From Frondihabitans sp. PAMC 28766 (GTDB lineage Bacteria > Actinomycetota > Actinomycetes > Actinomycetales > Microbacteriaceae): DNA of 64,000 nt. Made by a program: the position numbers and the translations under genes. Of the stretch, positions 1 to 7,754 are shown piece by piece (the first letter of the stretch is position 1; each line of letters starts with the position of its first letter). The stretch lies in contig NZ_CP014513.1 of assembly GCF_001577365.1 (NCBI RefSeq), positions 2,790,001 through 2,854,000 on the forward strand, given 5' to 3'. The notes below the pieces were generated by a model. The model made no database searches. It worked only from the letters and a program-made list of their open reading frames with translations, and was not told where the DNA came from.

Positions 1-654
1 GGCGTGCACGTCACGCTCGAAGACGGCAAGACCTTCGACGCCGACATCCTGCTCGTGGCGGTCGGGCGCGGCCCGGTCACCCAGGGCCTCGGATACGACG
101 AGGTCGGCATCACGATGGACCGCGGCTTCGTCCTCACGGACGAGCGCCTCCACACCAACGTCGAAGGCGTCTACGCCATCGGCGACATCGTGCCCGGCCT
201 CCAGCTCGCCCACCGCTCCTTCCAGCAGGGCATCTTCGTCGCCGAAGAGATCGCCGGGCTCTCGCCCGTCGTCATCGAAGACGCGAACATCCCCAAGGTC
301 ACCTACTCCGACCCCGAGGTCGCGTCCGTCGGCCTCACCACGGCGAAGGCCACCGAGAAGTACGGTGCCGACAAGATCTCGTCGTACGACTACAACCTCG
401 CCGGCAACGGCAAGAGCTCGATCCTCGGCACGGCCGGCTCGGTCAAGGTCGTCCGCGTCGTCGACGGCCCGGTCGTCGGCGTCCACATGATCGGCGCCCG
501 CGTCGGCGAGCTCGTCGGCGAAGCACAGCTCACCGTCAACTGGGAGGCCTACCCGGAGGACATCGCGCCGCTGATCCACGCGCACCCGACCCAGAACGAG
601 GCGATCGGCGAGGCGATGCTGGCCCTGGCCGGCAAGCCCCTGCACGCGATGTAA
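1..654 (+). CDS. lpd: Dihydrolipoyl dehydrogenase, C-terminal part (5' end outside window)
   Basis: This is the E3 flavoenzyme of 2-oxoacid dehydrogenase complexes, which reoxidises the dihydrolipoyl arm of E2 with NAD+. The reading frame is open from base 1, so about half of the protein is missing upstream. Visible are the second FAD-contacting segment (VYAIGDIVPG, with LAHRSFQQGIFVAEEI after it) and the C-terminal dimerisation domain ending in HAHPTQNEAIGEAM, which holds the catalytic His-Glu pair of the family. sucB follows 53 bp downstream on the same strand, so the two probably act in the same 2-oxoglutarate dehydrogenase complex. The assignment is secure; only the 5' end is absent. Confidence 0.96.
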   Translation, partial: GVHVTLEDGKTFDADILLVAVGRGPVTQGLGYDEVGITMDRGFVLTDERLHTNVEGVYAIGDIVPGLQLAHRSFQQGIFVAEEIAGLSPVVIEDANIPKVTYSDPEVASVGLTTAKATEKYGADKISSYDYNLAGNGKSSILGTAGSVKVVRVVDGPVVGVHMIGARVGELVGEAQLTVNWEAYPEDIAPLIHAHPTQNEAIGEAMLALAGKPLHAM

Positions 655-707
655 CACAGTCTTCTCACTTCCCCACACAAGAACAGTTTTCTAAAGGAGT
701 CCCCCTG

Positions 708-2240
708 ATGAGCGAATCCGTCAACCTCCCGGCACTCGGCGAGAGTGTCACCGAGGGCACGGTCACCCGCTGGTTGAAGAACGTCGGCGATCGTGTGGAG
801 GTCGACGAGCCCCTGCTCGAAGTCTCCACCGACAAGGTCGACACGGAGATCCCGTCGCCCGTCGCCGGTGTGATCGAAGAGATCCTGGTGCCCGAAGACG
901 AGACCGTCGAGGTCGGCACTCCGCTGGTGAAGATCGGCGACGGCACCGGCGCCGGCTCGAGCGACTCCGCCCCCGATGCCGAGGCGCCTGCCACCGGCCC
1001 CGCCTCCACGGACGACCAGCCCGCCGCCGAGTCGAGCGAAGACTCCGAGGGCTACGAGACGCCGTCACCGGCCGACGAGGCTCCCGCCGAGGTGCCGTCG
1101 TCCGCTGCCCCCGCACCCGAGGAGGCCGCCCAGGCTGCTCCCCCGGCTCCGGCTCCGGGCGTCGACCCCGCGCCCGCGGCCCCCGCCGCGCCGGCTCCTG
1201 TCGCCGCTGCGCCGGCTCCTGCCGCTGCTGCCCCGGCCGCGCCCGCCCCGGCCGCTCCTGCTGCTCCCGCCCCCGCTTCGCCCGCCGCTCCCGCCCCGGC
1301 AGCTGCTGGCGGCCCCGTCGGTTACGTCACGCCGCTGGTGCGCAAGCTCGCCAACGAGAAGGGCGTCGACCTGTCGACCGTCTCGGGCAGCGGCGTCGGC
1401 GGTCGCATCCGCAAGGAGGACGTCCTCGAAGCCGCTGAGGCCGCCGCCAAGGCGACGCCCGCTGCCGCACCGGCCGCGTCGGCTCCTGCCGTCGCGTCGA
1501 AGTACGAGCCGCTGCCCGTCTCCGACCTGCGTGGCACGACGGTGCCGATGACGCGCCTCCGCAAGGTCGTCGCGCAGCGCGCCGTCGAGTCGATGCAGCA
1601 GACGGCCCAGCTCACCAGCGTGGTCGAGGTCGACGTCACGAAGGTCGCGAAGTTCCGCGACGCCGTGAAGGGCGACTTCCTCGCGAAGACCGGAAACAAG
1701 CTGTCGTTCCTGCCGTTCTTCACGCTTGCCGCGGCCGAGGCCCTCCAGGCCTACCCGAAGCTCAACGCGACCGTCGACGGTGACTCGATCGTCTACCCGG
1801 ACACCGAGAACGTCTCGATGGCGGTCGACACAGAGCGCGGCCTCCTCACCCCGGTGATCAAGAACGCCGCGACGCTCGACCTCGCCGGGCTCGCCGCCTC
1901 GATCGCCGACCTGGCCGGCCGCACGCGCGACAACAAGCTGACCCCCGACGAGCTCTCGGGCGGCACCTTCACGGTGACCAACACGGGCTCGCGCGGGGCG
2001 CTCTTCGACACCCCCGTCGTGTTCCTACCCCAAGTCGCCATCCTGGGCACGGGCATCGTCGTCAAGAAGCCGGTGGTCATCACGGCCGACGGTTCGGAGT
2101 CGATCGCGATCCGCTCGATGGTGTACCTCGCCCTGTCGTACGACCACCGCATCGTCGACGGCGCTGACGCCGCTCGCTTCCTTGTCGCGGTGAAGAACCG
2201 CCTCGAGGGCGGCGACTTCCAGGGCAAGCTCGGCATCTAG
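708..2240 (+). CDS. sucB: Dihydrolipoyllysine-residue succinyltransferase, E2 of 2-oxoglutarate dehydrogenase
   Basis: A 510-residue E2 acyltransferase that transfers the succinyl group from the lipoyl arm to CoA in the TCA cycle. It has one N-terminal lipoyl domain (residues about 2-75) with the lipoylated lysine in STDKVDTEIPSP. A very long Ala/Pro linker follows (about 85-205), then the peripheral-subunit-binding domain (YVTPLVRKLANEKG... to EDVLEA), a second Ala-rich linker, and the catalytic domain ending with the active-site motif SYDHRIVDGADAARF (HxxxDG). AAAGGAG lies just upstream of the ATG. The TCA-cycle assignment, rather than pyruvate dehydrogenase E2, rests on family convention and on the lpd neighbour. 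Some actinobacterial homologues have more than one lipoyl domain; this one has one. Confidence 0.93.
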   Translation: MSESVNLPALGESVTEGTVTRWLKNVGDRVEVDEPLLEVSTDKVDTEIPSPVAGVIEEILVPEDETVEVGTPLVKIGDGTGAGSSDSAPDAEAPATGPASTDDQPAAESSEDSEGYETPSPADEAPAEVPSSAAPAPEEAAQAAPPAPAPGVDPAPAAPAAPAPVAAAPAPAAAAPAAPAPAAPAAPAPASPAAPAPAAAGGPVGYVTPLVRKLANEKGVDLSTVSGSGVGGRIRKEDVLEAAEAAAKATPAAAPAASAPAVASKYEPLPVSDLRGTTVPMTRLRKVVAQRAVESMQQTAQLTSVVEVDVTKVAKFRDAVKGDFLAKTGNKLSFLPFFTLAAAEALQAYPKLNATVDGDSIVYPDTENVSMAVDTERGLLTPVIKNAATLDLAGLAASIADLAGRTRDNKLTPDELSGGTFTVTNTGSRGALFDTPVVFLPQVAILGTGIVVKKPVVITADGSESIAIRSMVYLALSYDHRIVDGADAARFLVAVKNRLEGGDFQGKLGI

Positions 2241-2245
2241 ATCAG

Positions 2246-3682
2246 TCATTGATCGCCGCTGGGAGCGATGCTCCGCAGCCGCCAACCGGCCTCCGTTCTC
2301 GTCACGAGAACGGAGGCCGGTCGGTCGTCCGGCCCGGTCGCCGCGTAGAGCGAGGAGTCGCCGAGCCGGTTGACGACAGCCCCGACGGACAGTTCGCGCG
2401 GCAGGTCGTCGAAATGGTCGGGCGACGCGACCGCCTCGGCATCCTGCGCCAGAAGCGGCGAGTCGGGCTGGTCGACGCCGGCTAGGCAGTCGGCGTCGAG
2501 GGCTTTGAGGCACGCGGCGCGGAGCGTCACGAGCAGTTTCACGGCGCGGTCGGTGTCGTCGCCGGAGAGGACGGCGCCATCGCCGCTCGGCGATCGGGTG
2601 GATGCCGGGCTCGGGGTGCTCGTCGGCCGGCTCTGACCGGCCACGGTCGGCGGGTCGGGTGAGGCGGAAGGGATGGCGGCGGCCGGCGTGCTCGCCCCGG
2701 TCGAGCCCGTGGGCCCCGACAGCAGCACCACCGCCCCGATCGCCGAGGCCATGAGGGCGCCTGCCGTCACCCACGCTCGAGGGCGCACCTCGCGAGCGGA
2801 TCGTCGAAGCCGAGCGAGCAGACCGCCCGGCCCCAGCAGTGCCGAGACGAGCCGAGACGAGCCTAGAGACGACAGCCCGGGCGACGCGCTCGACGATGCT
2901 CCGCCCGAGTCGAGGGAGGCGCCCAGCTGCACCTCACTGGGCGGCCCGGCAGGCACCGCCGCCGGGCGCCGCGGGAGACCGCTCAGCGGCGAGGGCGGCG
3001 CCAGCTCGAACACGGCCTCGATCCACTCGTCGACCCCGGGCAGGTCTCCCCCGGCGGCTCGCGTACACAGCTCACGCAGCGCCTCGATGGTCGCCGCGTC
3101 ACCACCCCCGGTGGCGTCGAGCACAGGCCGCACGAGTCGTGCGGCAGCCCCTCGGGCACCGCCGGGAGGCCGAACGAGTCGCTCGGGCCCGCGAGCGGGC
3201 GCAGCGCGCAGCCCGACGAGCACCGGAGCACCCCGAACGTCGAACAGCACCTGATCGAGCCCGAGCCGAGCGGTCAGGTCGATCTCAGTCACCCCGTCGA
3301 GCCGCCGGTGGGCCATGTGCCGCAGCGCGCGCAGCAGCGGCACCAGCAGCGTCACCGCCTCGCCAGCCGAGACCCTCCCGCGGGTCGCGAGCCATGACTC
3401 GGCGGTGCCGACCGACAGTTGGGGCAGAAGGATGCCGAGACCCTCGCCCGTCTCGACCACGCCCCGAAGCGACACGACGTGCGGGTGGTCGAGCGAGGCG
3501 AGCGCCGCCGCCACGGCGAGAGCCCGCTGCCGGCCTCCGTCGCCCGGATGGAGCGCGACGCAGGTCGGATCCTGCGCCGCATCGACGGCGGACAGCGCGG
3601 CAGGGAGCCACTCGAGCACGCGGAGGCGCGGGCTCTGGGCGAGGAGGAGGCCGGGGCGGCCGACGGTCGAACGGGCAGGCAT
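2246..3682 (-). CDS. Single-pass membrane protein with a degenerate protein-kinase-like N-terminal domain
   Basis: A 478-residue protein. Residues about 20-225 follow the outline of a serine/threonine kinase fold: LASLDHPHVVSLRGVVETGE resembles the alphaC-beta4-beta5 region, followed by a hinge-like LLPQL. However, the HRD, DFG and Gly-loop motifs are not recognisable, so it looks like a pseudokinase. A Ser/Pro-rich stretch leads to one transmembrane helix at about 303-323 (AWVTAGALMASAIGAVVLL). The roughly 150-residue remainder is outside the membrane and begins with a Ser/Thr/Pro linker. The start ATG lies 7 nt after CATCAT, suggesting a leaderless message. It faces sucB and its 3' coding end contains a strong hairpin. 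Function is unknown; a sensor or scaffold role is inference. Confidence 0.72.
   Translation of the reverse strand: MPARSTVGRPGLLLAQSPRLRVLEWLPAALSAVDAAQDPTCVALHPGDGGRQRALAVAAALASLDHPHVVSLRGVVETGEGLGILLPQLSVGTAESWLATRGRVSAGEAVTLLVPLLRALRHMAHRRLDGVTEIDLTARLGLDQVLFDVRGAPVLVGLRAAPARGPERLVRPPGGARGAAARLVRPVLDATGGGDAATIEALRELCTRAAGGDLPGVDEWIEAVFELAPPSPLSGLPRRPAAVPAGPPSEVQLGASLDSGGASSSASPGLSSLGSSRLVSALLGPGGLLARLRRSAREVRPRAWVTAGALMASAIGAVVLLSGPTGSTGASTPAAAIPSASPDPPTVAGQSRPTSTPSPASTRSPSGDGAVLSGDDTDRAVKLLVTLRAACLKALDADCLAGVDQPDSPLLAQDAEAVASPDHFDDLPRELSVGAVVNRLGDSSLYAATGPDDRPASVLVTRTEAGWRLRSIAPSGDQ
2285..2321. terminator. Perfect 18-bp inverted repeat, bidirectional terminator-like, inside a 3' coding end
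   Basis: Arms at 2285-2302 and 2304-2321 are perfect complements separated by a single base. The repeat starts 44 bp after the sucB stop codon but lies within the last codons of the convergent pseudokinase-like gene. It has no U-tract. It is best read as the sucB terminator, shared with the facing gene. Confidence 0.7.
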
Positions 3683-3806
3683 GCGCCGAATGATGCCGGA
3701 TCAGGCACTCGCTGGCGCGGGCCTGAGGCGCGATCTGTGGAGTACTGCGCTCATGGCGAACCTGGGGAGGAGTCGACTGGGCCGGTATGCCCGTATCCTA
3801 GAGACC

Positions 3807-4535
3807 ATGGCACGCAACACACCCGCAGAGAGCTCGTCGTCGACCCCTGCAAAAGAGCCCGGCCGCTTGAAGCAGATGTGGCAGGTCTTCAATATGACCC
3901 GCCGATCCGACTCGACGGCGATCTGGTGGATGATCGCGGCGTTCGCCGTTCCGGTCATCATCGGTCTCGCGTTGGCGTTCACGATCGGCCGCTCGACCAT
4001 CATCAACATGGTGCTCTACATCATCGTCGGCGTCATGGCCGGCGTGCTGCTCTTCATGGTCGTGCTGGGCCGCCTGGCCGAGCGCGCAGCCTACTCGCAG
4101 ATCGAGGGGCAGCCCGGTGCCGTGGGCGCGGTGTTCAAGAGTGGCCTCCGCCGCCAGTGGCGCGCCAGCGAGATGCCGGTCGCCGTCAACGGTCGCAGCC
4201 AGGCCGCCGTCTATCGCGCTGTCGGACGACCCGGCGTCGTGCTCGTCACCGAGGGCACCCGCGGGGCGACCTCGAAGATCGTCGAGGAGGAGAAGCGCAA
4301 GGTCGCGCGCATCACCCCCGGCGTGGCGATCACCGTGCTGAGCGTCGGCCCGGATGCCGACTCGATCCCCCTGCACAAGCTGGCTTCGCGGATGAACCGC
4401 GTCAAGAACAAGAACATGATCGGGCGCAACGAAGTGCTCGCCGTGTCGAACCGCCTCGACTCGCTCGGTCAGAACAAGCTGCCGATCCCCAAGGGCGTCG
4501 ACCCGATGCGCGTGCGCTCCGGCCGACCGCGCTGA
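3807..4535 (+). CDS. DUF4191 family integral membrane protein
   Basis: A 242-residue protein of the actinobacterial DUF4191 family. It has a polar N-terminus, two transmembrane helices (about residues 35-80: IWWMIAAFAVPVIIGLALAF and IINMVLYIIVGVMAGVLLF) and a conserved basic cytoplasmic part. The ATG at 3807 is preferred because TATCCT (3794-3799) ends 7 nt before it, giving a leaderless promoter. An in-frame ATG at 3753 would add 18 residues upstream of that box. Homologues usually sit next to lipA and glnA1 in actinobacteria; here the lipB and lipA genes commonly found in this neighbourhood are absent. No biochemical function is established that I can name. Confidence 0.85.
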   Translation: MARNTPAESSSSTPAKEPGRLKQMWQVFNMTRRSDSTAIWWMIAAFAVPVIIGLALAFTIGRSTIINMVLYIIVGVMAGVLLFMVVLGRLAERAAYSQIEGQPGAVGAVFKSGLRRQWRASEMPVAVNGRSQAAVYRAVGRPGVVLVTEGTRGATSKIVEEEKRKVARITPGVAITVLSVGPDADSIPLHKLASRMNRVKNKNMIGRNEVLAVSNRLDSLGQNKLPIPKGVDPMRVRSGRPR

Positions 4536-4552
4536 TCGACCCGTCACACGAC

Positions 4553-4586
4553 GAACGCCGCTGCTCTCTCGGGAGCAGCGGCGTTC
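4553..4586. terminator. Bidirectional terminator hairpin between DUF4191 and RDD genes
   Basis: A perfect 14-bp stem (4553-4566 with 4573-4586) closes a 6-nt loop. It lies 17 bp after the DUF4191 stop and before the end of the convergent RDD gene. Confidence 0.8.
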
Positions 4587-4620
4587 TGCGTTTCAGCAAC
4601 CAGGTCGGATCCTGATGGGG

Positions 4621-5049
4621 TCAGATTCTGACGAGAAAGGTGTCGACGGCGCGATCGTGCAGCCCGCGCTGGTCGCGGTCGTAGATGACCGCCGGTACGA
4701 CGAGACAGAGCAGGAACGTGCGGATCAGGGGCTTCCACCAGACGAGGCGACCACCGCGCGCCGGCACGAGGCGCAGCCGCACGATCAGGTGCCCGGGGCT
4801 GCCGCCGATCAGAATGAGGAACAGCGCCTGCTCGACGAAGAACACTCCCAGCGTCGCGAACGAGTTGTAGTGGAAGAAGGCGATCGAGATGACGACGGCG
4901 ATCGCCCAGTCGATGAAGATGGCGATGAGCCGACGCCCGAACCTCGCGATGGAGCGCGGGCCGGTCTGAGGCAGGCCGAGATCGTGACCCGGCCACGGCG
5001 GGCGCTCTCGGGGGGCGTCGGGGAAGGGTGGCGGGGCGGAGCTGGACAT
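4621..5049 (-). CDS. RDD family membrane protein
   Basis: A 142-residue membrane protein with the RDD signature. An Arg-Arg and Asp pair sits in the first helix (RRLIAIFIDWAIAVV), a central hydrophobic segment contains ALFLILIGGSPGH, and the end carries YDRDQRGLHDRAVDTFLV, typical of RDD proteins (DRDQRGLHD). An N-terminal Pro-rich cytoplasmic segment of about 30 residues precedes it. The start is preceded by TAGGCT 7 nt upstream, so it is probably leaderless. It is divergent from glnA1 and faces DUF4191, an arrangement also found in mycobacteria. The role is unknown; some RDD proteins act as transporters, but nothing here proves that. Confidence 0.88.
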   Translation of the reverse strand: MSSSAPPPFPDAPRERPPWPGHDLGLPQTGPRSIARFGRRLIAIFIDWAIAVVISIAFFHYNSFATLGVFFVEQALFLILIGGSPGHLIVRLRLVPARGGRLVWWKPLIRTFLLCLVVPAVIYDRDQRGLHDRAVDTFLVRI

Positions 5050-5098
5050 GATGACGAGCCTATCGACGCTGTATGAGACGCCCGGTCGAGGGCGACCC

Positions 5099-5136
5099 GT
5101 AACATCCTCGAAACATTGGTGTCACGGGGCCGAAAC
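5099..5136 (+). promoter_or_regulatory. GlnR box upstream of glnA1
   Basis: Four half-sites are spaced by exactly 6 nt: GTAAC (5099), GAAAC (5110), GTCAC (5121) and GAAAC (5132). This matches the published actinobacterial GlnR consensus (gTnAC-n6-GaAAC, twice). A -10-like AATAGC follows at about 5145, then glnA1 at 5211. It implies nitrogen-dependent control of glnA1 by an OmpR-type GlnR encoded elsewhere. Confidence 0.9.
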
Positions 5137-5210
5137 GGCCCCTCAATAGCCTCATGACTGGAGGCGTCCCGCTTTCGCCCACGTTCCACGCCCATTGGAG
5201 ATCCTCGCGT

Positions 5211-6634
5211 ATGTTCACAGACTCTTCCGAGGTGCTGAAGTTCATCAAGGACACTGACGTCAAGTTCCTTGACATCCGCTTCACCGACCTTCCCGGTGTC
5301 CAGCAGCACTTCAACATCCCCGCCTCGACCGTCGACGAGGAGTTCTTCTCCGTCGGTCAGCTCTTCGACGGCTCTTCGATCCGCGGCTTCGCCTCGATCC
5401 ACGAGTCCGACATGCAGCTCATCCCCGACGTCACCACGGGCTACGTCGACCCCTTCCGGGCCGAGCGCACGCTGATCCTGGTCTTCGACATCTTCAACCC
5501 CCGAAACGGCGAGCTCTACTCGCGCGACCCGCGTCAGGTCGCCAAGAAGGCCGAGCGCTACCTCGCCTCGACCGGCATCGCCGACACCGCGTTCTTCGCC
5601 CCCGAGGCCGAGTTCTACGTCTTCGACGACGTTCGCTACGAGGTCAAGCAGAACGGCTCCTTCTACTCGGTCGACTCCGAAGAGGGCGCCTGGAACACCG
5701 GCCGTGCCGAAGAGGGCGGAAACCTCGCCAACAAGACGCCCTACAAGGGCGGCTACTTCCCCGTCTCACCCGTTGACAAGACGGCCGATCTCCGCGACGA
5801 CATCAGCCTCAAGCTGATCGAATCGGGCCTCATCCTCGAGCGCGCCCACCACGAGGTCGGCACCGGCGGTCAACAGGAGATCAACTACCGCTTCGACACG
5901 ATGGTGCACGCGGCCGACGACATCCTCAAGTTCAAGTACATCGTCAAGAACACCGCCGAGCTCTGGGGTAAGGTCGCCACCTTCATGCCGAAGCCCCTCT
6001 TCGGCGACAACGGCTCGGGCATGCACACCCACCAGTCGCTGTGGAACGGCGGCACGCCGCTGTTCTACGACGAGAACGGCTACGGCGGTCTCTCCGACAT
6101 CGCCCGCTGGTACATCGGCGGCCTGCTCAAGCACGCTCCGTCGGTGCTCGCCTTCACGAACCCGGCGATCAACTCGTACCACCGCCTGATCCCGGGCTTC
6201 GAGGCTCCCGTCAACCTGGTCTACTCGGCCGGCAACCGCTCGGCTGCCATCCGCATCCCGATCACCGGCACGAACCCGAAGGCCAAGCGCATCGAGTTCC
6301 GCGTGCCCGACGCGGCGTCGAACCCGTATCTGGCGTTCGCCGCTCAACTGATGGCCGGGCTCGACGGCATCCAGAACCGCATCGAGCCGCACGAGCCCGT
6401 CGACAAGGACCTCTACGAGCTCCCGCCCGAAGAGGCCAAGAACATCCCCAGGTCCCGGCTTCGCTCGATGCCGCGCTGCTGGCCCTCGAAGACGACCACG
6501 AGTTCCTGACCAAGGGCAACGTGTTCACCGAAGACCTCATCGAGACGTGGATCTCGTACAAGCGCGAGAAGGAGATTCTGCCCATGGCGCAGCGTCCCCA
6601 TCCGTTCGAGTTCGAGATGTACTTCAGCGTCTAA
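5211..6634 (+). CDS. glnA: Glutamine synthetase type I, interrupted by a one-base frameshift near the 3' end
   Basis: This enzyme makes glutamine from glutamate, ammonia and ATP. The N-terminal beta-grasp domain ([10 protein letters not shown]), the ATP/metal motifs ([45 protein letters not shown]) and [17 protein letters not shown] are all present. The GlnE target tyrosine lies in [11 protein letters not shown]. Immediately afterwards, at 6446-6450, the frame breaks: the run reads CCCC where CCCCC would give [19 protein letters not shown]. The normal C-terminus resumes in the next frame and ends ...FEMYFSV at 6634. Restoring one C gives 474 residues, the usual family length. A GGAG RBS precedes the ATG at 5211. 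A true lesion would remove about 60 C-terminal residues; a homopolymer error is more likely. Confidence 0.93.
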
Positions 6635-6656
6635 GCCCCGCTGCCGCCGGATCATC

Positions 6657-6684
6657 GGCCCCGCCCTCCCCGGAGGGCGGGGCC
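6657..6684 (+). terminator. glnA1 terminator hairpin
   Basis: A perfect 13-bp GC stem (6657-6669 with 6672-6684) closes a 2-nt loop, 22 bp after the glnA stop. No U-tract follows, which is common for actinobacterial terminators. Confidence 0.8.
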
Positions 6685-6735
6685 GTCGTCGTCTCCGGGC
6701 CCGGGCCACGGTGACCCTAGAGCCGCGCTGCCCCC

Positions 6736-6897
6736 GGGAGGATGTTGCTCTTGGGGAGGAACTGCGGCCTTTGCGGGAGGAGATCTGCTGGCCCATCTAC
6801 GAACGGGGAGGACCTAAGCCGCTGCGGAGCGCGGCGGGAGGAAGTCTTATCGCCGCTTCCTCCCGAAATGGCCGATCCTCCCGAGAGACTTCCTCCC
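6736..6897. repeat. Cluster of GGGAGGA / TCCTCCC heptamers in intergenic DNA
   Basis: Five GGGAGGA on the + strand (6736, 6754, 6775, 6806, 6836) are followed by three TCCTCCC (6858, 6876, 6891), two of them extended to TCCTCCCGAG. The roughly 470-bp gap between glnA1 and tetR holds no supported gene; this cluster and the palindromic repeat at 6986 are what it contains. GATCCTCCCGAG recurs in a second cluster at 22957-23043. Confidence 0.55.
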
Positions 6898-6985
6898 GAG
6901 AGTCGGCCGACCACGAAAGTCCCTCCCCCCCAACGCACTTCCTCCGCAGCGGCGCCCTCGTTCTCTCCACGAGCATCTGAGCCTG

Positions 6986-7037
6986 ACCTTTTCGGCTCAG
7001 CCGGAACGCCCGGGCGGTGAGGGCGTGCCGAAAAGGT
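6986..7037. repeat. 52-bp palindromic repeat, copy 1
   Basis: Eleven-bp inverted arms ACCTTTTCGGC and GCCGAAAAGGT enclose a 30-nt spacer. The spacer's right half (GGGCGGTgAGGgCGT) is nearly identical to that of copy 2 at 8511-8562, and both copies continue with AAG. It lies beyond the 3' end of tetR. Confidence 0.85.
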
Positions 7038-7107
7038 AAGGGGTTGCTGGGCCCAGCCTGCGGAGGGACCCGGGGCGGAAGGACCAGGGGCGGCAGGATC
7101 ACCAGGG

Positions 7108-7662
7108 TCAGGCGAGAAGACGGAGGGCAGCGACGGCCTCGTCCAGGGCGTCGGCGAGGTCGACGGCGCCGTCGGCGAGCCAGCGCTGCGCGGCGACGTT
7201 GAGAGCGGCGACGGCGGAGGCCGCGACGACCGCGGCCTCGATCGGCGAAGACCGGCGCGAGAGCAGGGCGGCCTCGAGCTTCGCCGCCCAAGAAGCGAGC
7301 TTCGCCAGCTCTCGTTCGCGCAGCTCGGGGCGGCCCGAGACGATTGCTTCGCGCACCACGAGTGCGTCGCGCCGCGGCGCCAGGTCGGCGACGACGCAGG
7401 CGAGACCGGCGAGGACGGCTTCCCGGACGGGCTCGTCGGCGGCCCTCTCGGCAGTGGCACGAGCGAGCACGTCGCCCAACTCGTCCGACCCGCCGAACAG
7501 CACTTCGCGCTTGTCGGCGTAGTAGCGGAAGAACGTCCGCTCGGTCAGCCCCGCGCGCACGGCGATGGCTTCGACGGTGGTCGAGGCGAAGCCGTCGCGC
7601 GTGTACAACTCGACCGCGGCGGCTCGCAGGCGGTCGGCGGCGTCGGTCGGTCGGCGTCCCAT
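7108..7662 (-). CDS. TetR/AcrR family transcriptional regulator
   Basis: A 184-residue repressor. The N-terminal helix-turn-helix domain reads RLRAAAVELYTRDGFASTTV, EAIAVRAGLTERTFFRYYADK, the characteristic TetR pattern. The C-terminal all-helical ligand domain is Ala/Leu-rich. The start ATG lies 6 nt after TAGGCT, so transcription is probably leaderless. It is divergent from the SDR gene, and two nearly identical palindromic operators lie between them. By TetR family rules it most likely represses itself and the SDR gene and is released by a small molecule, perhaps the SDR's substrate. The ligand cannot be deduced. Confidence 0.92.
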   Translation of the reverse strand: MGRRPTDAADRLRAAAVELYTRDGFASTTVEAIAVRAGLTERTFFRYYADKREVLFGGSDELGDVLARATAERAADEPVREAVLAGLACVVADLAPRRDALVVREAIVSGRPELRERELAKLASWAAKLEAALLSRRSSPIEAAVVAASAVAALNVAAQRWLADGAVDLADALDEAVAALRLLA

Positions 7663-7679
7663 GACGTCAGCCTATCGAT

Positions 7680-7732
7680 TTGTGACAGCCGCTGTCGCAA
7701 TGTGCGTAGAATTGCGACAGCGGCTGTCACAA
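7680..7732. promoter_or_regulatory. Tandem palindromic operators between tetR and the SDR gene
   Basis: Two 21-bp palindromes with core TTGYGACAGC / GCTGTCRCAA lie at 7680-7700 and 7712-7732, and each is the inverted copy of the other. The SDR -10 element TAGAAT (7707-7712) sits between them, so the first covers the -35 region and the second the transcription start. The tetR -10 lies just beyond the first. They are the predicted TetR binding sites. Confidence 0.88.
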
Positions 7733-7754
7733 ACCGGCCGCGAAAAGGAGACTC

